Assembly: GCA_026419785.1 (NCBI GenBank)
Contig: JAODTK010005220.1
Span: 248,001-312,000, forward strand
Length of the DNA: 64,000 nucleotides
Origin: Sclerodactyla briareus
Lineage: Eukaryota > Echinodermata > Holothuroidea > Dendrochirotida > Sclerodactylidae
Direction of reading: 5' to 3'
The notes under the pieces were generated by a model that did not search any database, was not told the DNA's origin, and was given only the letters and a program-made list of their open reading frames with translations. Position numbers and translations under genes: made by a program. Each line of letters opens with the position of its first letter. The stretch's first letter is position 1. Below, piece after piece: positions 48,801 to 54,534 of this stretch.

Positions 48801-51800
48801 AAAGCATTTTCCACCCCCTTTCCCCACCCAACTCTACCCTCACAGGCTGGAATTCATGTATTGAAGCCAAGAAAAAATCATTCATACCAGTTTACTTTGA
48901 TCATCAATAACATCATATTCGTACTACTCACAACCACATACAATTATTATCAATTTTGTATGACTACGTAATGAATGGAAAATCTGACAATCTTGCAGAA
49001 CGAGATGGACGCCCTGACAACCACCAGAGACAAGCTCAAAGAGGGTCAGGCCAGATACAGCAGATCCTTGCCCAGCTGGATCATGAACAGGTATTTTCAC
49101 CACCCCCTACCTTCTTCCTACCCCAACCGTCACATGACTATAAATTTACTTCGGTTTCGGTTATAGAAATCGCTTCATGAGCATTAGAGTAGGACTCAAT
49201 CCATACTCCACAACTGTTCTGAATATTTTGGGAGAGGGGTGACCGTTAGGGAGAGGGGGTGACCATTTGGGTGAAAGGGAGACATCTTGGTGGGAAGGGA
49301 GGACCATCTTAGGAGGCAATGGAGACCATCTATTGGGGAGGAGGTGACCACTTCGGGGGTAGGGGCTTCCACTTTTTGGGAGAGCTCCATATTACATGTG
49401 GAATCCCTGCGGAAGAATGGTAGATTGGATCAGTGACACTTTGCAACCAAATATGCCTGGGTTCGAAGTCCAGCAATCACCAGACCATTTTACCTGTGTG
49501 GCTGTACTTGCAGTTATGATGGGCAAGGTCTTGGTCTTAACGTCATGGTTCCGCTGTGATGCAGTGGATTTTCTGGGGGTTACTGGAATTTGTTACAGGG
49601 AATTTGCAATAAGTCTGTCTGTCGGCTGTGAGCAGTCACGTTGAACTTGAACTTCTGAGGAAGTGGTAGGGTCCTGGAGTTCACTGATAGTTCTTTTGAA
49701 TGGGGACGTGAAATGGTGGGTCCCGGGAGCAGGTTGGAATTGGTTACACCCCTGGCTCATTAACATCTGAGCTCTAGTCGAGAAGAAAAGGCAAGTTATT
49801 GCTGTGTTCATCCATGATCAATATGGCCAGAGTTCATAGATGAGCCTTAATGGCTTCCTGCAGCTGTAGAAATCAAATCAAAATCATGCATGTGGAAAAT
49901 GGACAAAATATGTACAACAGCATCTCTCATACTACCCAGAGCATGGTATTCTGCAACCGGTAGGGGCACGTTCAAAAAGATAATGAAAAAATTCTGGTTG
50001 GACACTGAAATTATCTTTTGACTTTAACGCTGGTCTTTAGACCTCGTGGTCTGTGGGAAACTGGTTAGGGCAAAATGAATTTCAGGACATAAGCAGTTCC
50101 GGAGGTGGTGCGCCCATTGCTAGCCACGGGAACATTTCGGGGGAATAGACGAGATTCGGTCAGATTCCCCCCATAGCAATATCGTTACAGCTCAGTTTAA
50201 ACTGCCACCACTATTTGAGAATGCATACAATTCATCGCCCATGTTTTCAGATGTTTGTTGATTAATATGGGGGGAAATCTGCAAAGTTTTGTGATGGCAG
50301 GATTCGTAATTATCAGCAGGGGATTTTCGAAAAGATTTATCTGCACCTGTACGTCAACGTCGAAATCGGACAGACCCCATGACCTTTGACACAATATCAT
50401 TGTCATCTCATTTAACTGTAACTCCGAGCTGGCTTATTTGCAAGTGTGTTCAGGATCACGGAAAGGTGTATAGTTGCTCTCGCCAGGTGCTCTGATCACA
50501 TGCCAAGATGGTAAAAGAAGGAAGGACTGTCCAGAGGGATGGCACATAACTGAAATGGCAGCATTTGATTGGCTGTTCACCTTGACCATCCTGGGGAGAA
50601 AAATCCTGCATTTTGCCAGAGTAGGTAACCTGTAGGACAGGATATAGGGCGGAAATCATGAGGGTCCGTCCTGAGAGCGTCACCACCCTCTAAAAAAAGC
50701 AGGGTGATGTGGAGGTGGGGTTAAAAGGCCACAAATTGGTTGTGTGAAAACGTTAAATATAATGAGAATATTGTCAAAATGGGGGGGGGATTCCTCTGCC
50801 CAAACTCCACTTTGTTGAGATGGCCAGCATTCCCTAAGTACAAACGGGTGATCCCCTTGGTTGCATTAAATCTGTGCAATTTGGGTGTTTGTTGGAGGTG
50901 CATTGTGGACTGCTTTCGTGAGAAGGGCTTGAATTAACACATTTTAGTTTGCTTTTTCTGCAATCATGTGGTATTACAACATGCAGTCAGTAACAAACTG
51001 ACAGGTCCTCTGATCACATGAGTCTGGCCATGCATACACGGAGTGCATCATACAGTCTGATAGCATCAAACATGAACATACAAGCAAGACTAGAAACACT
51101 GCCACAAATATTCTGGGAAGAAAAATGAGCAAACTTTATTTATGACCAGGGTTGTAGCTAGAGAACTCTGAGTGCCGGGCATTCTGCATCTGAATTCTGT
51201 AAAGATTAGTCACGAATACTGTAGCGCCAGACGCGCAGCGGGTCATGGCCGGGGCCCAGGTCCAAACAGAGGGGCCATATTGACTATTTTTGTGACACAA
51301 TAATGGGCCTTAACATCATGGACCCCTATATTTGTGCATTAGACAGTTATATCCATGACATGGCTCCGATTCTGCTTGAGTGCCAGGCGCACTACCCGAG
51401 TGCGGGGTACCCCCGCCCGGCGTAGCTAATTCATGACATTGCCGAAATATGGTAAACTAATAGGATGTCTTCCACAGAAGCACTGACATACTGTTTTGTT
51501 CTGAAGAACAAAATCATTATTTTCCTGGATTCAAAAGTTGGCAAAACATCCACTGAATGATACGTCAACATTGAGAGCTAGTTGGATTGATGAAAGCTCA
51601 TCAGTTCCTTTTCAAAGTCTAGTCAGTATCTTACAGCAGACAACCTAGTGTGACAACAATTTTCAGTGGGATATGGTCTAGCCTTGGCAGTCCAACGATA
51701 ATGCCTCCTATAACGAATTGACACTGCTAGACATTTGGCGTGAGCTGCCTTATCTTGACCTTGGCCCCACACCTCTACTGGAAGGCTATTGCACTCTTTC

Positions 51801-54530
51801 GTTGATATTACACACACACATACTGGCAGTTCCTACATCCATGTTACTCCACCTAGAATTTTTCCTCTGCCAGTTGCAACAAAAAACCCAGGTTAGAGTA
51901 GGAACAACAAAACTGTATGTTGCTGATACAATGTTACACGTACAAAGGCCATTGCTTGACGTCCTGCATAGCTCGCACAGGGATAATTTTTTCTACGAAT
52001 AGTCACACGCGTTTGCCTGCTATAGCCTCTCAGTTTAATATGATAGCTCTATGGATATGGTAGACATGTAAATAAAGAATATTGATAACCTTATTGAGTT
52101 TTTGGTGTGTCTTCATGGGCCATGTTTTGTTCAGTTGAAAGGAGGGTGGTGTCCGTTTTGGAGACAGTTTCTGGTTTCCTACAGTTGGTTGACTTGGACA
52201 TCGGATATGTATGATATTCAGGGCATTAATGATCTTCTATTGGAAGACGATTAAGTATCAGTTTGACTGAAGTATTACATACTCTAGTTTGAACTTCTTT
52301 GTTACAGTTCCAATGATTCCTTCATAGGCTAAAGAATAGATTAAAAAAAAAAACATGGTATCAGCGATACTCTGCAGATAAACATTTGATGTTCGAATTC
52401 CAGCAATGTTCCAGATGTCTTCTCAGGTGGCTGTACAGGCAGTGGGTGAGGTCTTGGATTTGTGCACATGTTTCTGGGGTTGGTTTTGGAAGGAACGTTA
52501 ATGGGGGTCCCGCAAGCAGGTTAGGGTTGGTCACACCCCTGCCCCAATAATGGTGGTCCCGCAAGCAGGTTGGGGTTGGTTCACACCCCTGCCCCAATAA
52601 TGGTGGTCCCGCGAGCAGGTTGGGGTTGGTCACACCCCTGCCCCAATAATGGTGGTCCCGCAAGCAGTTGGGGTTGGTCACACCCCTGCCCCAATAAAAT
52701 GGTGGTCCCGCAAGCAGGTGGGGTTGGTCACACCCCTGCCCCAATAATGGTGGTCCCACGAGCAGGTTAGGGTTGGTCACACCCCTGCCTCAATAATATC
52801 TGAGCACTACTCATGAAGAGAAGAGTGAGTTATCGCCGGTGCTCATCCTGATCACTATGGCCAGGGTTCCTTGAACCCACAGAAATCAAACAACAACTCA
52901 GATTTTGTCCTGAACAATCCTTCACTCAATCCTTCTTCCAGGGGCAGCTCGAGACCAACACGAGAGAGCTGAGGCAGAAGAACGAAGAAATAGAAGATAG
53001 CCTGAAGAAGATGGATGGTCGGGAGGAACTCGACCCAGAGGGAGGCTTGTGCACAACCCACGACACCACTCTACAGGCAGTGAGTACTAGCCTATCACAT
53101 GTCATATGTATGGGGGTCTGCAGAGCCTAAGCTGCTGAGGGATTTGTGTATAATATATGATGTACGAGTTGTAATCGAGTCGCTCAATTCTGTCTCAATT
53201 TTTGTGACTCGTCAGGGCACTGTGTTGATTCAAAAAAGGATTTCAACAGGGAAATCCTCGGTAATGTCTCTCGAGTCCTTCCAAACATGCAAAGTAGTGT
53301 CCGAGTTTGGTAAGTTTTTTTTTTATAGCTCAAACCAGCTATCCTGGTTGAGCCAGCCATTCTGTGAACTTTTGCTTTATTAGCCACTGAATGTTCGTGC
53401 TTTGATGGATCTTGACAAACTTGGTCACAATGGTTATTGACCGATGGGTCATCGCTGACCACCTGAAGGTCAAAATCAAATGGCATTATAGGGGCACAAC
53501 TGACGTTGATGTGGAAAATCGCAAAAACGACTCCTGCGATTAGGTCGATTGCCTGAACATGACCACAGTGTAATCATTGATTAGTGGTACCCATGCGTTG
53601 TACAGGAATTGAAGGTGAAAGGACATTAAATGCTTGTTTTGGGCCCTTGAATACTTGATGGACATTGACCAAAGATGGACATAATATTCATGTATCTTAC
53701 AAATGAAATATCTTCATGATGTTTGCTCAGTGTCATCAATGGTCAGTATAACTGAAATCAATGCACAACAGTCCAATAAAACATCATACCAGTTCACTAC
53801 ATAATGAAAATTTGTCCGATTTGAGCTACTGAACCATTGGTTCTCTAGTTCCTCCTCTGTTCCGCAAGTAAAAAGCCTAACACTGTACTTCAAAAGTCCT
53901 GAAATGGCAGCCGGCAGGCCAGATTGGTAGGAGGAACCAATCCAGCCATCCGAACGATTCAAGACAAAAAAAACCTTGACTGCATTGTTAATAAAAAAAA
54001 AATGAAAAAATCAGCATTCTGTAATGATGTAGTGGAAGAAATGTGAAAAATGTTTTAATTTAGTGAAATATCACTGACTGTACATTAGCAAGAGGAATGT
54101 ACCCTAATTTGCAAAGCTCATGTTAATCTTTCCACTGTCATTTAGGAAGACCATACTCTGGAAAGTTTTGGGTTTCGGGCTATGCAGCAACTAATGTATC
54201 ACTCTCTGCCTAAACACTGAATAGTTCATCTCAAGTTTTGATAGCTATCTCAATTTTTATTTCTGATGTTGGAAATGAAAATTCTGTATGTCCTCTTGAT
54301 TATTACAGCACAACGATTATATGTATGTGGCACACCTGGTGACAAAGAGTAATGGTTTATACATAAGTCAATTCAGAAAAATAGAAGTTAGGCCATAACA
54401 CCTTTGTGATTGTCAATTTTCCATCAGATTGTTGAACCTTGTGGCTGACGAGATGACGATTGAAGACACTTACTACTATCTTATGGAAGCATTGAGGAAG
54501 GATGTCATTGAATTAGAAGTATTCCTCAAG
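24559..54530 (+). CDS. TSG101: TSG101, ESCRT-I subunit (partial, multi-exon gene)
   Basis: The gene is identified from six exon-sized blocks, in order and on one strand, that match TSG101 from the UEV domain to the steadiness box. Known role: the UEV domain binds ubiquitin and P(T/S)AP motifs; the coiled coil and C-terminal core join VPS28, VPS37 and MVB12 in the ESCRT-I complex on endosomes, which sorts cargo into multivesicular bodies and helps in abscission. Seen here: KPTQSMM, VYLPYLHEW, SDLIGLIQVM, VFSENCPVFARP, a Gly-Tyr-Pro-rich linker, a coiled-coil exon, a TTPLYRQ-like junction and LLNLVADEMTIEDTYYYL. Exon borders fall where they do in the human protein (HEW-x-H|P-x-SDL; |LLNL). Not found: the first exons, the exon for the start of the coiled coil, and the last exon. 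Single-base indels occur in most exons, probably sequencing noise. Confidence 0.93.
24830..26725. other. TSG101 intron; no other gene seen
   Basis: ACAGGGTGTTCAGAAGTAAAAA at 25,949 resembles the outer end of some DNA transposons, but no matching inverted end was found. Otherwise nothing is recognised. Confidence 0.5.
26730..27085 (+). repeat. (GT)n-headed dispersed repeat, second copy
   Basis: (GT)n and GTGTCACACTTCCCTCGTGA are followed by ATAGATTTGGGGCACGCAAGTC, GAGTTACTTACCTATTTTAT and GATTAGATTTTTCAACATAG. These match, in order, 16,225-16,540. A piece of the same repeat lies at 29,690-29,800. Confidence 0.8.
27090..29600 (+). repeat. AGGTCA-rich satellite, period about 560-590 bp
   Basis: The block GGTCAAAAACT-GTTTT-CTGGCC-ATAATC, then TTCACCATTGGTGATATAA-TTGTTGACC and TGACCTCAATTTGACC, occurs near 27,100, 28,220, 28,800 and 29,395. 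A second block, ATGxATCACATGGAGAGTxACAATTTT, recurs near 28,150, 28,585, 29,185 and 29,335. Spacing is about 580-590 for the better copies. Copies are diverged and carry many indels. Confidence 0.85.
31115..31266 (+). CDS. TSG101: TSG101 exon A, copy 1: end of UEV and start of proline-rich linker
   Basis: The acceptor TTCTTCTTGCCAG precedes CCAATTCCGATCTGATTGG, which reads P-N-S-D-L-I-G and continues the HEW-x-H of the UEV exon exactly as in human (H|PQSDLLGLIQ). The exon then gives LIQ, a shifted VMTSGS segment, and PAPTGYPGGQRPAPG, ending STGYPPAG before the donor GTAACC. It starts in phase 0 and ends in phase 1. One base is missing after CTGATCCAG relative to copy 2, which breaks the frame in this copy. 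Confidence 0.85.
32812..33033 (+). CDS. TSG101: TSG101 exon B, copy 1: proline-rich linker
   Basis: The exon aligns with 36,485-36,713. Pieces read PMPSPAS (copy 2 has PMPEPGYPG), PGQYPYRPP-like, and finally MPTAQPPVSYPFQAYSRARP to PHPQ, which ends in phase 0. Both borders differ by one base from good consensus sites: the acceptor is CCGTCCAT where copy 2 has CCTTCCAG, and the donor is CAG-TTATGT where GTATGT is expected. This fits sequencing error or decay of this copy. Confidence 0.8.
34795..34949 (+). CDS. TSG101: TSG101 exon A, copy 2: end of UEV and start of proline-rich linker
   Basis: This is the cleaner copy: SDLIGLIQVMTVVFSENCPVFARP reads without a break (human has SDLLGLIQVMIVVFGDEPPVFSRP), then PATSRG and, in a shifted frame, a Gly-Tyr-Pro/Pro-Ala linker that ends at CCAGCAG before the donor GTAAAC. 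The acceptor side reads CTTTCTCGCCAAATTCAG, one or two bases off copy 1. This matches the last helix of the UEV domain and the start of the flexible linker. Confidence 0.9.
36485..36713 (+). CDS. TSG101: TSG101 exon B, copy 2: proline-rich linker
   Basis: Acceptor CTCCATGCCCTTCCAG, then G|GYQPGQMPMPEPGYPGQAGG, YPGNNPYRPPNTGYPGYPG, QTPYPQGGG and a TAQPP tail (small shifts between pieces). It starts in phase 1, matching the end of exon A, and ends in phase 0 at CCCCAG before GGATGTAT, where GTATGT is expected. The linker in human TSG101 is likewise rich in Gly-Tyr-Pro, with a PYPSGYPPNPSGYPG segment. Without the flanking exons one might think of annexin A7/A11 or peflin, which also have such linkers. 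Confidence 0.9.
37230..39770. other. TSG101 intron; no confirmed gene
   Basis: Minus-strand open frames at 37,571-37,858 (95 codons) and 38,042-38,308 (88 codons), and a plus-strand frame at 39,256-39,489 with a hydrophobic LFCGLTGGLSLFFLW stretch, are intact-looking but match nothing I can name. The missing TSG101 exon (start of the coiled coil) should lie between here and 49.0 kb but I could not see it. Confidence 0.4.
39781..40177. mobile_element. Inverted-repeat element, MITE-like
   Basis: GATCGTGAGTCAATCAC at 39,781-39,797 and its exact reverse complement at 40,161-40,177 enclose a 397-bp segment. The left part is shared with 13,556-13,700. A perfect 17-bp inverted pair around a dispersed repeat suggests a non-autonomous DNA element. 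No clear target-site duplication was seen. Confidence 0.6.
40226..40301 (+). CDS. Candidate orphan exon, not recognised
   Basis: CTGTTTTTCAG precedes about 76 bases that read TLFLSQERLLRWNPLLKGGS in one frame and end at GATTTG before GTAAGT. Both borders look good, but the short product resembles nothing I know. It does not match the missing TSG101 segment. Confidence 0.25.
40424..40655 (+). CDS. Candidate orphan exon, not recognised
   Basis: CTCCACTCCACAG precedes a frame reading LADSWSGLNMKAVLDDGQHR, IGYLGSLSFARVVHHVLNDS, STIIINHNYYDIDVQLAAPT and a PTCIAVVGGEPG tail, open for over 90 codons with a natural amino-acid mix. A possible end is GAACCAG before a GC donor (GCGAGT). I recognise no family. 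It lies inside a TSG101 intron, so it may be a nested gene, a mobile-element remnant or chance. Confidence 0.3.
40700..41385. other. No gene seen
   Basis: Nothing recognised. Confidence 0.4.
41390..41985 (+). repeat. Degenerate tandem repeat with TTTTGTTTGAAA motif
   Basis: Variants of GGTCAT-TTxGTTTGAAxxGTC appear near 41,605, 41,693 and 41,848, each followed by a GCTxCT-CTACAGTGTA-like block and preceded by GGTCATCTAG or GGTCACCTATG. Period is irregular, about 90-160 bases. Confidence 0.55.
42096..42467. mobile_element. Non-autonomous DNA transposon with terminal inverted repeats
   Basis: The left end AAGGAGCTTTAGATTTCACGAC (shown in part) matches the reverse complement of the right end GTCGTGAAATCTAAGGCTCCCT, giving inverted ends of about 22 bases with one or two mismatches. 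A second, inner copy of the right end (GTCGTAGAAATCTAAAGCATCC) lies at 42,369-42,391. No transposase frame is inside. TATTTCCT occurs just outside both ends but about ten bases off on the left, so it is not a secure target-site duplication. Confidence 0.75.
43135..43650 (+). repeat. Dispersed repeat with CAAACTTGGTCACAATG motif
   Basis: Two head variants (43,200 and 43,375) read TGGATCT-GAACxAAACTTGGTCA. They are followed by CTGAAGGTCAAGGTCAAAGGC, AAAGGGGACACAAATGGGCC and GTGGTACCTATGGGTCCCAC. The same order occurs at 53,385-53,700. Confidence 0.85.
43700..43990. mobile_element. Short inverted-repeat element, copy 1
   Basis: TTTCCCCCTAGAAATATCATTACGGC near 43,709 and GGGGGGAAATCTGTGAAGTTTTG near 43,797 bracket a core of about 100 bases. 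The layout is the same at 50,161-50,283, where the inverted pair is clearer. The downstream GACCTTTGACAGAATATCATT block is also shared. Confidence 0.6.
44006..44026. repeat. Poly-G run
   Basis: About 21 consecutive G. Another run of 13-14 G is at 44,530-44,543. Confidence 0.95.
44136..44317. mobile_element. MITE with CCTCGCAAAAAAT inverted ends, copy 1
   Basis: CCTCGCAAAAAAT opens the element and ATTTTTTGCGAGG closes it, with a second inverted layer (GGGAAAA / TTTTGTCCC) and an inner inverted pair, CCGATCAATGTTG and CAAATTGATTGCGGGG. The total length is 182 bp. No coding sequence is present. Confidence 0.8.
45193..45370. mobile_element. MITE with CCTCGCAAAAAT inverted ends, copy 2
   Basis: CCTCGCAAAAATACCTGGGACAAA-type left end (listed in part) and TTTTGTCCCCATTTTTTGCGAG right end, 178 bp, same interior (TTGATTGCGGGG, GAGGGGGATGTTCAG, GAGCGTACGTTTTGC) as copy 1. 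Two copies 1 kb apart in the same intron confirm a dispersed family. Confidence 0.8.
45375..47495. other. TSG101 intron; no gene seen
   Basis: A (TTTA)n-like stretch lies at 47,025-47,045. Open frames of 60-76 codons on the minus strand at 45,806-46,425 are unsupported. Confidence 0.4.
47500..47930 (+). mobile_element. SINE-like dispersed repeat, member 1
   Basis: It has a B-box-like GGTTTGAATTCC and, further on, GTGAGCAGTCAC, then GGCGGTCCCGGGAGCCGGTTGG and ATTGACATCTAAGC. These words recur in the same order at 49,400-49,860 and, in part, at 52,380-52,870. Confidence 0.6.
48210..48226. repeat. Poly-G run
   Basis: About 17 G. The proline-only open frame on the minus strand is rejected. Confidence 0.95.
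48310..48716 (-). mobile_element. Full-length-looking tRNA-headed SINE with LINE-like ATT tail
   Basis: Read on the minus strand, the element starts GGAGATCGGCTTAGCTCAATCGG (A box in TTAGCTCAATCGG) with the B box GAGTTCGAATCC about 40 bases on. The body follows, and the element ends in GAGCGCTATATAAGAAC and (ATT)n. The A and B boxes match the pol III consensus well. The tail resembles that of the CR1-type LINE at 21.9-22.9 kb, which suggests that LINE type supplied the machinery. Length is about 405 bp. Confidence 0.85.
48999..49090 (+). CDS. TSG101: TSG101 coiled-coil exon
   Basis: The acceptor GACAATCTTGCAG precedes NEMDALTTTRDKLKEGQARY, then, one base out of frame, QQILAQLDHEQ, ending before GTATTT. 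The human counterpart is AELNALKRTEEDLKKGHQKL with EEMVTRLDQE; the exon start coincides with the human boundary after RAQ. Lengths 92 as written and 93 if one C is restored in the TACxAGCAG region; the true exon would then be phase 0 at both ends. Heptad-like hydrophobics support a coiled coil, used in ESCRT-I assembly. Confidence 0.92.
49225..49372. repeat. Degenerate minisatellite, about 21-22 bp, six units
   Basis: Variants of GGTGACCATTTGGGGGAGAG follow one another, including GACCGTTAGGGAGAGG, GACCATTTGGGTGAAAG, GACATCTTGGTGGGAAG, GACCATCTTAGGAGG, GACCATCTATTGGGGAGG and GACCACTTCGGGGGTAG. Confidence 0.85.
49400..49860 (+). mobile_element. SINE-like dispersed repeat, member 2
   Basis: GGGTTCGAAGTCCAGCAATC (B-box-like), GGTGGCTGTACTTGCAGT-like sequence, GGGCAAGGTCTTGG, GTGAGCAGTCACG, GGTCCCGGGAGCAGGTTGG and AACATCTGAGCTCTAG-CGAGAAGA match members at 47.5 and 52.4 kb. 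Confidence 0.65.
50161..50283. mobile_element. Short inverted-repeat element, copy 2
   Basis: CAGATTCCCCCCATA at the left and TATGGGGGGAAATCTG at the right are near-perfect inverted ends around about 95 bases. Downstream sequence through GACCTTTGACACAATATCATTG is shared with copy 1 at 43.7-44.0 kb, so the mobile unit may extend to about 50,440. Confidence 0.65.
50450..52370. other. TSG101 intron; no gene seen
   Basis: The stretch 51,147-51,440 (GGGTTGTAGCTAG at one end, GGCGTAGCTAATTCATG at the other) resembles a decayed short transposon. Open frames of 60-94 codons are unsupported. Confidence 0.4.
52375..52870 (+). mobile_element. SINE-like dispersed repeat, member 3, with internal minisatellite
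   Basis: GTTCGAATTCCAGCAATG, CAGATGTCTTCTCAGGTGGC and GTGAGGTCTTGG open the element, and ATATCTGAGCACTACTC-TGAAGAGAAG closes it, as in the other two members. In place of the single GGTCCCGGGAGCAGG block, this copy has six. Confidence 0.65.
52506..52795. repeat. Minisatellite, six units of 48-50 bp
   Basis: GGTCCC(G/A)C-AGCAGG starts at 52,506, 52,555, 52,605, 52,654, 52,704 and 52,752. Units continue GGGGTTGGTCACACCCC and TGCCCCAATAATGGT. Frames across the array on both strands stay open by chance of composition and are not genes. Confidence 0.95.
52942..53079 (+). CDS. TSG101: TSG101 coiled-coil end exon
   Basis: The acceptor CCTTCTTCCAG precedes GQLETNTRELRQKNEEIEDS, then LKKMDGREELDPEG and CTTHDT, ending with a TTPLYRQ-like junction if one base is allowed. 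The donor GTGAGT is at 53,080. Human: VAEVDKNIELLKKKDEELSS, ALEKMENQ and TAPLYKQ|ILNL. The exon begins in phase 0 and, after the shift, ends with CA of the Gln codon that the next exon completes. This segment carries the end of the ESCRT-I stalk helix. Confidence 0.93.
53385..53705 (+). repeat. Dispersed repeat with CAAACTTGGTCACAATG motif, second copy
   Basis: GGATCTTGACAAACTTGGTC, CCACCTGAAGGTCAAAATC, GGGGCACAACTGACG, GATTAGTGGTACCC and GAATTGAAGGTGAAAGG follow the order of 43,135-43,650. Confidence 0.85.
54428..54530 (+). CDS. TSG101: TSG101 steadiness-box exon
   Basis: The acceptor TTTTCCATCAG precedes A|TTG, giving LLNLVADEMTIEDTYYYLME and ALRKDVIELEVFLK with no break, then the donor GTGAGT. 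Human: ILNLYAEENAIEDTIFYLGE and ALRRGVIDLDVFLK|HVRLLSRKQF. This is the conserved C-terminal core that packs with VPS28 and VPS37 and controls the level of the protein. The following exon (HVRLLSRKQF and the C-terminus) was not seen before the end of the window. Confidence 0.96.
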
Positions 54531-54534
54531 GTGA

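Noticed and set aside
52361-52780. Long open frames on both strands repeating WGRGVTNPN or HTPAPIMVVP
   Set aside because: They are translations of a 49-bp minisatellite. Unit length is not a multiple of three and both strands are open for compositional reasons.
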